The position numbers and the translations under genes are program-made. Under the pieces are notes generated by a model, which was given only the letters and a program-made list of their open reading frames with translations, was not told the origin of the DNA and did not search any database. 64,000 nucleotides of DNA from Dyadobacter sp. 3J3 (GTDB lineage Bacteria > Bacteroidota > Bacteroidia > Cytophagales > Spirosomataceae): the NCBI RefSeq assembly GCF_009801115.1, contig NZ_VTOL01000010.1:1-64000 (forward strand), given 5' to 3'. Shown here in pieces: positions 25,699 through 34,516 of this stretch. Position 1 is the first letter of the stretch. Every line of letters begins with the position of its first letter.

Positions 25699-26937
25699 TT
25701 AAAATTTATATATAAAAGCGATTCCAAATGTTGTCTGGCTGCTTTTTGTGTAATTTCCATCAGAGTCTTCAAATTGTTCCTTTTTGGTACCGCCCGCTTT
25801 TGGATAAGCATCAAGACGGAATTCAGGTTTGATAAGAATGTGTCCGTCTGCCAGACCGATGTTACCTGTTAAAGTTACAGAATTTACATGAGTTCCAATA
25901 CCTGATATTGGACTTTCAACTGTTCCTTTTCCATTTGGGAATGCAAGTAAAGCTCTTACACCGTTATCGTTATCAAAATATTCATAACGCGCACCAATTG
26001 CGAAGTTATCAGTAATGGCTACATTAGAATAAATTGCTGCACCACCCCATGATTTTGAATCTACTGGTCCGCCTGTTCCTTGATAATCACCTTTTTGAGA
26101 GCCAAGCGCGGCATTAACCCCAACCAGGAATTTTGGGGTAATCTGGTAACTGGAAGTTACGTCAAATACACGATAATGTGCTTTTGGAGAATCTCCGTCA
26201 GCACCCGGATTTGCTTCGTTACTATTGATTGCGTTCAGATAAACGTTCCAGCCCGTAACAGGAGAAATGAATAACTGAGCTATAATACCTTTTTTGCGGT
26301 TGTTGTCTCCCAGACCATCTACGTTGTTAACTACACCAGCCATTAAAGAGACTTTGTCAGTAAAAGCATAAGTTGCCTTAACACCCGTATGATAAAATGG
26401 CCCGTTGTTGAATAAGTTTGAAAGTGAGTAGTTAAAGTTTGCAGGCGCATCAATTACTTCATATCCGATATGTGTCCCGAATTGCCCCGCTGTCATAGAG
26501 AACTTATCCGTAAACTTGTATGTAAAGTAAGCTTGTTTAATAGCAAGTGCGGTACTGAACGGAAAGTTGCCATAGTTACCAAGGTTTGCATTAGGACCAA
26601 AAGTCAAGTCAACAACTGCCTCAGATTTTGAATTTGTATAAACTGCTTTTGCCTGAACCAAACCTAATTGAAACTCACCCGATTTAATATCGAATACACG
26701 GGCATTTGCCTGACCAAGATTTGAACGTGAAGCTGGCTTGTTGAAATTAGCCATGTAATAGGAATCCAAATAACCAGAAAACGCAAAAGATCCTTTACCT
26801 TCTTCACCTTCTTCTTTTACCTCTTCAATTTTGGTAGTTTCTGTTGTTTTGGTTTTTTTTTCTTCTCCCAACCCTGACTTACTAAAACCCAAAAAAGGGA
26901 TCATTAAAGATAATACTGTGCAATAGACCTTTTTCAT
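25699..26937 (-). CDS. Outer-membrane beta-barrel porin (OmpL/BBP2-like)
   Basis: A 412-aa outer-membrane protein. It has a signal peptide (MKKVYCTVLSLMIPFLGFS), a short charged Lys/Glu/Thr linker (about 20-50), then alternating amphipathic strands and a C-terminal aromatic residue (IAFIYKF), as required for barrel assembly. The pattern matches the putative beta-barrel porin-2 family common in Bacteroidetes. Its position directly upstream of amt suggests that it admits ammonium or a nitrogen solute to the periplasm, which is inference from context. Confidence 0.82.
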   Translation of the reverse strand: MKKVYCTVLSLMIPFLGFSKSGLGEEKKTKTTETTKIEEVKEEGEEGKGSFAFSGYLDSYYMANFNKPASRSNLGQANARVFDIKSGEFQLGLVQAKAVYTNSKSEAVVDLTFGPNANLGNYGNFPFSTALAIKQAYFTYKFTDKFSMTAGQFGTHIGYEVIDAPANFNYSLSNLFNNGPFYHTGVKATYAFTDKVSLMAGVVNNVDGLGDNNRKKGIIAQLFISPVTGWNVYLNAINSNEANPGADGDSPKAHYRVFDVTSSYQITPKFLVGVNAALGSQKGDYQGTGGPVDSKSWGGAAIYSNVAITDNFAIGARYEYFDNDNGVRALLAFPNGKGTVESPISGIGTHVNSVTLTGNIGLADGHILIKPEFRLDAYPKAGGTKKEQFEDSDGNYTKSSQTTFGIAFIYKF

Positions 26938-27284
26938 AATTTTCTTCTGTTTACGTATTTAATAGTTTCACTGATTATTTACGTACCAAATATTGTACTA
27001 AAATTATATTTATCAAATATTATAGTCATTTTTTATCATGAAAATACAAATTTTCATCTTTTTGTACTCTTTTTTATTAATATTAAACCATATTTAACCT
27101 AAAACATATTTTTTAATAAATTTTAATTTATTCTGTATTTGCATAGTATTACAAAATTTTATTAAATAACACACCGCTCATTAATTAAGAAATTTTATTA
27201 TTATTTTACCATTAAAGAAAACGAGGCACAAAAAAAGACCCACTGATCAGTGGGTCTTTTAAAGCGTTAAGATTTGATTATGGA
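26938..27284. other. AT-rich intergenic region upstream of porin-amt
   Basis: A 347-bp gap containing the porin/amt promoter region and, at its right end, the ferredoxin terminator. TTTACGTA occurs twice (26950-26957 and 26978-26985, 28 bp apart), 13-48 bp upstream of the porin start, and could be an operator. No ORF or RNA gene is seen. Confidence 0.5.
27233..27260 (-). terminator. Terminator of ferredoxin gene
   Basis: AAAAGACCCACTGA (27233-27246) pairs perfectly with 27247-27260. On the minus strand the stem is followed by a T-run (complement of 27230-27236). It lies 24 nt after the ferredoxin stop. Confidence 0.82.
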
Positions 27285-27632
27285 TTATTCACCATGCATC
27301 CAAGCTTTTTTAGCCAGTAAAGTTTCTTGTTCTTCTTCATTTTCAGGATCTGGCACGCAACAATCTACCGGACAAACGGCAGCGCATTGCGGTTCTTCAT
27401 GAAAGCCTACGCACTCGGTACATTTATCTGTTACTATATAATAGAATTCGCCAGAAACAGGTGATTGTTTTTCTTTACCGCTTATAACGGTGCCGTCTCC
27501 AAAATCTACCTCGTCCAAACTCGTACCATCTCCCCAAGTCCATTCTACACCTCCTTCATAAATAGCCGTGTTGGGGCACTCTGGCTCGCACGCCCCACAA
27601 TTTATGCATTCATCGGTTATCATTATAGCCAT
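27285..27632 (-). CDS. 4Fe-4S dicluster ferredoxin
   Basis: A 115-aa ferredoxin with two cluster-binding sites. The first is C9-x2-C12-x2-C15-x3-CP (ECINCGACEPECPN). The second is C-x2-C-x8-C-x3-CP, in CTECVGFHEEPQCAAVCPVDCC. The longer spacing in the second motif and the inserted acidic segment between motifs are typical of YfhL/Allochromatium-type ferredoxins. It is a soluble low-potential electron carrier; the partner is unknown. It is divergent from an acyl-CoA reductase gene, and the two share a 132-bp intergenic region. Confidence 0.93.
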   Translation of the reverse strand: MAIMITDECINCGACEPECPNTAIYEGGVEWTWGDGTSLDEVDFGDGTVISGKEKQSPVSGEFYYIVTDKCTECVGFHEEPQCAAVCPVDCCVPDPENEEEQETLLAKKAWMHGE

Positions 27633-27682
27633 AGTCGCCGGATTGTTTATATTTGTTCCTATTTTTCGCCCTAATAGACTAA

Positions 27683-27712
27683 CAAATATAACTATTTAAA
27701 GTTTCCCGGCAA
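27683..27712 (-). promoter_or_regulatory. Putative promoter for ferredoxin gene
   Basis: Minus-strand TTG (complement of 27710-27712), 19 nt, then TATATTTG (complement of 27683-27690). This is a full -33/-7 match, with the -7 box about 50 nt from the ferredoxin ATG. Confidence 0.48.
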
Positions 27713-27764
27713 TCAGAAAAATAAAAACAGATTTACAAATTTAATTATTTTTAGTTTACCTGGA

Positions 27765-28784
27765 ATGATATCAAGAATTCAACGCATAAATGCCTTTATT
27801 CAATTAGGAAATTTTTTGAGAGACCCTCAAAACGGAGATTATCTTCAGGAATTGGCCATTGGTGCCAATAGAAAAAATAACTGGTTTACGCCAGTTAACG
27901 TACTTGGATCTTTAAATGCAATCGCTACGCATTTCTTATCTGAAGAGAATCTTGCAGCCTGGGTTGGCCAGTATCCTGAACCTGTCACTTCTCAGAAAAT
28001 TGGGGTGATCATGGCCGGCAATATCCCGGCTGTTGGCTTTCATGATATTTTGTGCGTATTGATAAGCGGTCATAAATTATTGGCAAAACCCAGTTCAGAT
28101 GACCCTATCCTGATTCCTGCGCTGCTGGAAAAACTGATCGAGATTGAGCCTGCCTTTGCCGACTACATATTTTTTGTAGAAAGACTAAATGATTCCGATG
28201 CCTACATTGCCACGGGAAGCGATAATACAGCAAGGTATTTCCATTATTATTTTTCAAAAAAACCGAATATAATCAGGAAGAACAGGACTTCCATTGCTGT
28301 GATTAGTGGCAACGAAAGTGAAGAGGAGCTGCATGCGCTGGGTAAGGATATTTTACAATATTTCGGGCTTGGATGCAGGAATGTTTCGAAATTATATGTT
28401 CCCGAAGGATATGATTTTACCAAGTTTTTCGAATCGATCCAATCTTTTGATCAACTGTGTCTTAATCATCACAAATACTTTAATAACTATGAATACAACA
28501 AATCAATTTTACTCGTAAACCGAACTCTGCATTACGATAATGGATTTTTAATGCTGACTGAAAGTCCGGCTATGGTATCTCCTATTAGTGTTGTTCATTA
28601 TGAAACCTATGACAATTTGGAATCTATGAAAGGGTATCTTGAAGAGAATTCGGATAAAATCCAATGTATTGTAGGTGACAAAAATAACATCTTTAACGCC
28701 GTTCCATTTGGACATACACAGGAACCGGAACTTTCGGATTATGCAGATTCTGTTGATACGATGGCTTTTTTAACTTCTTTGTAA
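27765..28784 (+). CDS. LuxC-type acyl-CoA reductase
   Basis: A 339-aa protein of the acyl-CoA reductase (LuxC-like) family, an NADPH-dependent aldehyde-dehydrogenase-fold enzyme that reduces fatty acyl-CoA or acyl-protein to the aldehyde. Visible blocks: GVIMAGNIPAVGFHDILCVLISGH (about 86-109), the lysine in KLLAKPSSDDP, and a Cys at about 204 in YFGLGCRNVSKLYVP, the expected thioester residue. No luxD, luxE or other luminescence genes are present, so the role is not bioluminescence. In Bacteroidetes such genes are widespread and of unclear role. It is divergent from the ferredoxin gene. Confidence 0.82.
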   Translation: MISRIQRINAFIQLGNFLRDPQNGDYLQELAIGANRKNNWFTPVNVLGSLNAIATHFLSEENLAAWVGQYPEPVTSQKIGVIMAGNIPAVGFHDILCVLISGHKLLAKPSSDDPILIPALLEKLIEIEPAFADYIFFVERLNDSDAYIATGSDNTARYFHYYFSKKPNIIRKNRTSIAVISGNESEEELHALGKDILQYFGLGCRNVSKLYVPEGYDFTKFFESIQSFDQLCLNHHKYFNNYEYNKSILLVNRTLHYDNGFLMLTESPAMVSPISVVHYETYDNLESMKGYLEENSDKIQCIVGDKNNIFNAVPFGHTQEPELSDYADSVDTMAFLTSL

Positions 28785-28811
28785 AATAGCATCCATGAGA
28801 AGCAAAGAACA

Positions 28812-29603
28812 TCAATCCTGCTTTTCATGGATATTTTTACCAAATGCCCAAATAAGAAAATCCGGCATGGCGTGAGCCCAGGTTTCAGGATTATGTTCTC
28901 CTCCCAGGGTTTCACAATAAGCAATATCTTTTCCCCAAACAAATCCTTTTCGTTCAAGCTCAGCAATGCATTCCAGCGTATCCTGGATCGAATCAATAAT
29001 TCCATCATCGTCTCGGTCATCTGTCTCATCATTGGTACCGGTCTGAAACCAGAATTTCAAATCAGATTTTGTTGTAGAATTTCTGATTTGTTGGTGCATG
29101 ATTCTATCTGAATCTCTGTATCCAGCACCCAAAGCCTTTTGCCTCCACCATAAAGCTCCCGAAAATACCCCGGTTTTTGAAAAAATATCAGGATGGTTCA
29201 AAACCATGTCCAACGCCATTAATCCACCAAGCGAAAATCCGGCATAACATATATTTTCTCCTTCAATCTGATAATATTTATTTAAAAACGGCAATAATTC
29301 TTTAAGTACAAAATTAGTAGTTGCGCCCGCCTTGCTTCCCCGATGTGCATAGTCGGGCATACAAACTGTGCCATATTCATGCAGACGGTCCGTTCCGGCA
29401 TGGATACCTACCACAATTATGGACTCGATTAATCCATTAATTTGCAAGTCAGTAAGAATAGGATTCATCCTTAGTGCGTCAAAATCCTGTCCGTCGTTAA
29501 TCAATAGTAGCGGATATCGTTCAGCTTCATTGTAATGTACAGGAAGTATTACGGAAATGAGAACTTCACGATGAAGAAACAAAGAAAAGATGCTTTGCTC
29601 CAT
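28812..29603 (-). CDS. Esterase family alpha/beta hydrolase with Ca-loop-like motif
   Basis: Esterase D/enterochelin-esterase-like alpha/beta hydrolase, 264 aa from the chosen start. The nucleophile elbow is GFSLGG (Ser about 124), the acid lies in GTNDETDD (Asp about 192), and the His in GGEHNPETW is near 237. A DxDxDG-like loop (DRDDDGIIDSIQD) directly follows the acid and resembles calcium-binding loops. The frame is open 32 codons further upstream to 29699. That extension is hydrophobic and could be a signal anchor, but homologues begin near MEQSIFSLFLHREV, so 29603 is preferred. It lies downstream of a frameshifted gene on the same strand. Confidence 0.82.
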   Translation of the reverse strand: MEQSIFSLFLHREVLISVILPVHYNEAERYPLLLINDGQDFDALRMNPILTDLQINGLIESIIVVGIHAGTDRLHEYGTVCMPDYAHRGSKAGATTNFVLKELLPFLNKYYQIEGENICYAGFSLGGLMALDMVLNHPDIFSKTGVFSGALWWRQKALGAGYRDSDRIMHQQIRNSTTKSDLKFWFQTGTNDETDDRDDDGIIDSIQDTLECIAELERKGFVWGKDIAYCETLGGEHNPETWAHAMPDFLIWAFGKNIHEKQD

Positions 29604-29701
29604 ACTAAAAAGCCGGGAATCTGATGAAATCAAAATAAACTGGAAAAACGGTAAAACGGCAAGGTAACAGATACAGACTTTTAATAAAAGAAAGATCAAA
29701 A

Positions 29702-30837
29702 TTATTCTGACTTTGGATAATAATCATAAGGAAGCATGTCTCCCACTTTATCCCAACTCCAATAGCCCTGAAACGTGATACCTAGTGGTTTGTCAAAACT
29801 TCCGTTTTCTTGTAAAAAAACGCTGGAATCTCTCAACGAGATTAGCGAAGTCTGATAAGAAGCTTTTCTTATATCGGTAGAGGTTGTGGAATAAACATAC
29901 TCAAGATCTTCCATTTCACGCAAATATGTGATGTGTAAATTTCCCTTGAATTCCAGTTTTGCCTTGTTGTCCGGAAAAGAAAGATATTCACTGTTTGAAA
30001 CATCTTCATATTGCGTCGACTGAGTAAATTTTGGCTTTCCATCTGCCGAAACTCCCGCAGCAGAAACACTAAAACCTTCCACCGGCCTGGTAACACGGAA
30101 TCCTTCCTGCTGCAACTTTTGATCCCGCAACGAACGTACGAAATGCATGGTGGATCCCCGAAATGTCTCCAGACGTTTTTCCGCCCATTCCTTCCTTTTC
30201 GCTTCATTACCATGCATGCTTCAAAATGCGGATAACCCAGATAACTTGAATACCTGGCCTCTTTATTCATTACAAAAGCAATGAGCAAAAATTTAATTTT
30301 GTACCCCAGCTCGGGATTTTCAATCAACAGGGGCTCTTTAGCGGTAACCGTCAGTGTTTGTTTTTCAATATCAAATACTGTGATCAGCGCATCAGGATTA
30401 AGCAGCTTACATTTTTGCGCCATCGAACTTTTCCCAAGAAAATATTCTTTAAACGATCGCAAGTTGGAATACCATGACGCATCACGTTTGGCCAGAACAG
30501 AAACGGTATCCAGCACATATGATTTCTGCGCAATTTTGAATAATGTAGGAGCCATTGCAGATTCCTGGCTTTTAATTTCTATCGGATGTACAATAGGCCC
30601 ATAACCCACCATTGATACAACCACCTCATAATTCCCGGGGTCCAGCATCAGGGAAAAACCACCTTTTTCATTAGTTATCGTGCCAATCGTTGTATTTGTA
30701 ATATAAACCGACACAAATTCCAGCGGCTCATTAGTTTTTTCGTCAATTACACGGCCATTATAAGCCTTCTTCTGTGCGAGAGCAACGGAAGAAAAAAAAA
30801 TGAAAAGTAGCATGGCATACAAACAGAAAATTTTCAT
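29702..30837 (-). pseudogene. CarboxypepD_reg-like exported protein, frameshifted
   Basis: Two overlapping reading frames together encode one envelope protein. The N-terminal part starts at ATG 30837 with a signal peptide (MKIFCLYAMLLFIFFSSVALAQ) followed by a carboxypeptidase-regulatory-like domain (YNGRVIDEKTNEPLEFVSVY, then GGFSLMLDPGNYEVVVSMVGY). It remains plausible up to YSSYLGYPHFEA near 30217. Reading then has to shift by one base to the frame ending at 29702, which continues NEAKRKEWAEKRLETFRGS. The first frame runs on as unlikely Arg/Ser-rich sequence. The switch lies in GCATGCATGG (about 30210-30220, minus strand). A true mutation, an assembly error or strain-level phase change are all possible. 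A programmed shift is unlikely because no slippery site is seen. Confidence 0.75.
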
Positions 30838-31122
30838 GGCCAACATATTCGTGTGTAACAACTGAAACCAAAATTATTTTTACTTTACAAAATACGCTAT
30901 TACTTTTATTTTTAAAATTATAATGAAAGATTCTCAATTCCTTAAGTGCGTCTCGCAGCTTTTTCTATTCAAAATAAATCACTTTTACGCTTTACCAGTT
31001 CATCTTGCAATTAGTGAAATCTAGCTTTTAAAATCAAAACCCTTAATTTTTTTCAACTTTCACTTATTTGCTTCTTATTATATGTTTTGTATATTTCAAA
31101 ATCAACAATAAATCTGTTCACA

Positions 31123-31830
31123 TTGGAGGAAAAGCACATTAAATATTACTCGCACCATCTCGGACGTGATATCGAGATGCTGGTGTACGGAAGTTGGGGC
31201 TATCCGATCTTAGTTTTTCCTACAACGCTCGGACGTTATTATCAGGCAAAAGATATGGGACTTATTGAGTCTGTCCGTGGCCTCGTTGATTCCGGAAAAT
31301 ATAAAATTTATTGTATTGACTCCGTGGATGCAGATTCGTGGTATGCCAAACATCTAAATCCGGAAGCACGTGTTTTAAATCACATTCAGTATGATAAATT
31401 TCTTACAAATGAGCTTGTTCCTTACATTAGGAATGAATGCCATGTAGAAAAAATTGGTGTGGCAGGTTGTAGTTTCGGTGGTTTTCACGCGGCTAATTTT
31501 GCATTTCGCCACCCTGATTCGGTAGCATATATGGTCAGTATGAGCGGAGCTTTTGACATACGAAATTTTATGGACGGCTTTTATGACGACAACGTTTATT
31601 TCAGCAATCCAGTAGATTTTATGCCAAATGAACAAAGCTGGCGTTATAATCACATGAAAATCGTGCTGGGTACTTCCGACTGGGATATTTGCCTGAATAG
31701 CAATATAAAAATGTCGAACATCCTCAGCTCAATGGGAATTGACCATTGGCTTGATATCCGGGGGTGGGAAAAACATGACTGGCCACTTTGGAACCAAATG
31801 TTTCCGGATTATTTAAACAGAATCATGTGA
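31123..31830 (+). CDS. COG4947-like alpha/beta hydrolase (esterase)
   Basis: Cytoplasmic alpha/beta-hydrolase of about 235 aa. The nucleophile elbow is AGCSFGGFHA (Ser about 117), the His is in WEKHDWPLW (about 218), and an acidic residue lies in LGTSDWDIC. The N-terminal block YYSHHLGRDIEMLVYG and PTTLGRYYQ fit a family of short esterases that I know as COG4947. No ATG is available. TTG codons at 31087 and 31123 are possible starts; I prefer 31123 because the family begins near MEEKHIKYYS. It lies 104 nt before the ATP-grasp gene on the same strand and may belong to the same amide-ligase cluster. Confidence 0.78.
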   Translation: MEEKHIKYYSHHLGRDIEMLVYGSWGYPILVFPTTLGRYYQAKDMGLIESVRGLVDSGKYKIYCIDSVDADSWYAKHLNPEARVLNHIQYDKFLTNELVPYIRNECHVEKIGVAGCSFGGFHAANFAFRHPDSVAYMVSMSGAFDIRNFMDGFYDDNVYFSNPVDFMPNEQSWRYNHMKIVLGTSDWDICLNSNIKMSNILSSMGIDHWLDIRGWEKHDWPLWNQMFPDYLNRIM

Positions 31831-31934
31831 CTTAATTTGTCTCTTTGGCACCATTTTGGTATTCGAAAAAAAGGGGGCAAAATTTTCAAAAAATAGACCC
31901 TATTTAATAATCAAACTCATTATCAACAATTATT

Positions 31935-33215
31935 ATGAAAAAAATTGGGATACTCTTTGGAATGGAAAACACCTTTCCACAGGCATTTATAGATCGTGTC
32001 AACAGTAAACATGAAAAAGGTATTATCGCGGAAGCAGTGACGATCGAAAAAGTTGTACAGGCTGATCCTACGGAATATGCTGTAATTATTGACCGGATTT
32101 CTCAGGATGTTCCTTTTTACAGAGCTTATCTTAAAAATGCTGCTTTAAGCGGAACCGCTGTAATAAATAATCCTTTTTGGTGGAGTGCGGATGAAAAGTT
32201 CTTCAACAATGCATTGGCCGAAAAGATTGGTGTTCCTGTTCCAAAAACAGTTTTGATTCCTTCAAAGGAGAGACCAACGGATACGTCCGAAACCTCCTTC
32301 CGGAATTTGAAATTTCCATTGGCCTGGGAAGAAATGTTTCAATACATAGGATTCCCCGCTTATATGAAACCACACGATGGCGGTGGCTGGAAAAGCGTTT
32401 ATCAGGTAAATGACCCGCATGATATGTGGAGAAAACATGAGGAAACGGGACAACTAATCATGATGTTGCAGGAAGAAATTCAGTTTGAGGATTATTTCCG
32501 CTGCTATTGTATTGGTCAAAAAGATGTGCTGATCATGCCATACGAGCCAAGAAATCCGCATCACCTGCGCTATGCTTCCGAAATGAAAGCGAAAGGTGAA
32601 GAAGCTGAAAAACTTCTCGCAACAATTAAAGAATATACATTGAAATTGAATATTGCATTAGGATATGATTTCAATACGGTAGAATTTGCGGTACGTGACG
32701 GAATTCCTATTGCTATTGATTTCTGTAACCCTGCACCGGATGCGGATATTTACTCTGTTGGAAACGACAACTTTGAATGGGTTGTGGAAGCCGCAGCGAA
32801 TATGGCGATTGAAAGAGCGAAAAATCATAAAACCGGTCAGACAAATTTGACCTGGGGAACATTTATCAAAGATTCTATTGGTGCTGCCCTGCCAGCCCCG
32901 GACCCTGCGCCGAAAGATGCAGAAGTGGTTGTTGCAAAAGCAGTGAAATTAAAAAAGGAATCCTCTCCTAAAAATGAAACTTCCGAAACTCCGGCACCAG
33001 CTGCGGTTGTGAAAGAAAAAGCACCTGCACCCGTAGCTTTCGAAGAAATTCCAAAAAGGAAAATTGTGCCTAAACCTTCTGAAAAAGCGGAGGTTAAAGA
33101 AACCACCCCTGCTAAACCAGCAGCCAAAACTGCTCCAAAAAAAGCTGCGGCTCCAAAAGCGGAAACAGCAGAAGTTCCCAAGAAAGCAGGCACCAAAACG
33201 ACAAAAAAGAAATAG
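31935..33215 (+). CDS. ATP-grasp ligase with Lys/Ala/Pro-rich tail
   Basis: ATP-grasp family protein of 426 aa, predicted to join a carboxylate to an amine through an acyl phosphate. A pre-ATP-grasp domain (about 1-105) is followed by the ATP-binding lysine/glycine loop YMKPHDGGGWKSV (about 142-154) and acidic metal-binding residues in NTVEFAVRDG and IAIDFCNPAPDAD (about 252-272). From about residue 316 to the end, the chain becomes low-complexity (Ala, Pro, Lys, Glu), resembling histone-H1-like tails. The next gene, a GCS2-type ligase, starts 33 nt later. The substrate is unknown. Confidence 0.85.
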   Translation: MKKIGILFGMENTFPQAFIDRVNSKHEKGIIAEAVTIEKVVQADPTEYAVIIDRISQDVPFYRAYLKNAALSGTAVINNPFWWSADEKFFNNALAEKIGVPVPKTVLIPSKERPTDTSETSFRNLKFPLAWEEMFQYIGFPAYMKPHDGGGWKSVYQVNDPHDMWRKHEETGQLIMMLQEEIQFEDYFRCYCIGQKDVLIMPYEPRNPHHLRYASEMKAKGEEAEKLLATIKEYTLKLNIALGYDFNTVEFAVRDGIPIAIDFCNPAPDADIYSVGNDNFEWVVEAAANMAIERAKNHKTGQTNLTWGTFIKDSIGAALPAPDPAPKDAEVVVAKAVKLKKESSPKNETSETPAPAAVVKEKAPAPVAFEEIPKRKIVPKPSEKAEVKETTPAKPAAKTAPKKAAAPKAETAEVPKKAGTKTTKKK

Positions 33216-33248
33216 CGGCCAATATAATATTAACCTCAGCATCAAAAT

Positions 33249-34349
33249 ATGGCAACTTTCACACTCGGAATTGAAGAAGAATTTCAAACGATTGACCCTG
33301 TTACCAGAAATCTGCGTTCCCACATGTCCAAACTTGTTGAGGATGGAAAAATAACGCTTCAGGAACGTGTTAAGGCTGAAATGCACCAGGCGGTGGTGGA
33401 AGTAGGTACCAATATTTGTCATAATATCCAGGAGGCGAGAGAAGAAGTTACTTATCTGCGAAAAATGATCCTGGATTTGGCTGCCAAGCAGAATTTGCAA
33501 GTTGGAGCAGCCGGAACACATCCTTTTGCGGACTGGGTGGAACAACTGATTACGCCCGATCCTCGCTATGACGAGATTATTGACGAGATGCGGGATGTCG
33601 CCCGGGGGAATTTGATTTTTGGTTTACATGTTCATGTGGGAATTGAGAACCGCAACGAGGGAATTGAAATCATGAATGCGGTAAGGTATTTCTTGCCCCA
33701 TATTTATGCATTATCCACGAACTCGCCATTTTGGTGTGGCCGGAATACTGGGTTCAAATCATATCGATCAAAGGTTTTTGATAAATTCCCAAGAACGGGT
33801 ATCCCTGATTATTTTTCAAGCGCAGCAGAATATGATGAATATATCAACCTGTTGGTCAAGACGAAATGTATAGACAACGGAAAGAAAATCTGGTGGGACA
33901 TCAGGCTTCATCCTTTTTTCAATACAATCGAATTCCGAATGTGCGATGTACCGATGCGGACGGATGAAACCATTTGTCTGGCTGCAATAATGCAGGCGCT
34001 TGTGGCCAAAATACACAAACTTCACCGCCAAAATCTAAGTTTCCGGCCTTACCACCGCATGCTGATCAACGAAAATAAATGGCGTGCAGCGCGATACGGG
34101 ATCAGCGGAAAACTGATTGATTTTGGCAAACAGGAAGAAGTCGAATATAAATTGCTTGTCGTAGAATTACTGGAATTTATTGACGATGTCATTGACGAGC
34201 TGGGAAGCAGAAAAGAGATCGAATACATTCACCAAATTCTGGAAATGGGTACAGGAGCAGACAGGCAACTTGCTGTTTTTGAAAAAACAAATGATATGAA
34301 TGCTGTGGTCGATTATATTGTTTCCGAAACCAAAATTGGAATTTATTAA
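33249..34349 (+). CDS. GCS2-family carboxylate-amine ligase (YbdK-like)
   Basis: A 366-aa glutamate-cysteine-ligase-2 family enzyme with the glutamine-synthetase-like fold. Blocks: LGIEEEFQTIDP (metal-binding glutamates at 8-12), EMHQAVVEVGT, GLHVHVGI (about 125-132), and the paired IRLHPFFNTIEFRMCDVP (about 219-236). YbdK proteins have weak glutamate-cysteine ligase activity in vitro, but many family members are thought to make other amide bonds. It is placed between an ATP-grasp gene and a glutamine amidotransferase gene. A strong terminator follows, so the downstream genes probably have their own promoter. Confidence 0.9.
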   Translation: MATFTLGIEEEFQTIDPVTRNLRSHMSKLVEDGKITLQERVKAEMHQAVVEVGTNICHNIQEAREEVTYLRKMILDLAAKQNLQVGAAGTHPFADWVEQLITPDPRYDEIIDEMRDVARGNLIFGLHVHVGIENRNEGIEIMNAVRYFLPHIYALSTNSPFWCGRNTGFKSYRSKVFDKFPRTGIPDYFSSAAEYDEYINLLVKTKCIDNGKKIWWDIRLHPFFNTIEFRMCDVPMRTDETICLAAIMQALVAKIHKLHRQNLSFRPYHRMLINENKWRAARYGISGKLIDFGKQEEVEYKLLVVELLEFIDDVIDELGSRKEIEYIHQILEMGTGADRQLAVFEKTNDMNAVVDYIVSETKIGIY

Positions 34350-34380
34350 CAGGTTACATTCCGGGTAATAATTGTTTGAG

Positions 34381-34424
34381 AGAAGAATTCTTTTTAGTAC
34401 TTACTAAGGGAATTCTTCTTTTTG
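34381..34424 (+). terminator. Terminator after carboxylate-amine ligase gene
   Basis: AGAAGAATTC (34381-34390) pairs with GAATTCTTCT (34410-34419), with an inner TTAGT/ACTAA stem, and a T-rich run follows. It separates the ATP-grasp/GCS2 unit from the amidotransferase unit. Confidence 0.75.
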
Positions 34425-34516
34425 TTGAATCAAATGAGGAAATTTACGTTTTGAAATAAGACAATAACAAAACGGAGTACCAAAATTATCTATCAGCTTT
34501 GGGCCCTATCTAAAAA

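Noticed and set aside
27765..28784. Bioluminescence (lux) locus suggested by a LuxC-type protein
   Set aside because: No luxA, B, D or E homologues nearby; LuxC-like reductases are common in non-luminous Bacteroidetes.
30205..30225. Programmed ribosomal frameshift in the CarboxypepD_reg-like gene
   Set aside because: No slippery heptamer, stop-stimulated site or downstream stem was found at the junction; mutation or sequence error is simpler.
31846..31866. Sigma-54-like promoter (TTGGCACCATTTTGG) before the ATP-grasp gene
   Set aside because: The GG element is present, but the GC of the -12 part at the required 10-nt distance is missing (GT instead).
32949..33545. 198-codon open frame on the minus strand
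   Set aside because: Antisense to the low-complexity tail of the ATP-grasp gene and the start of the GCS2 gene; the Phe/Cys/Arg-rich translation reflects complementary repeats.
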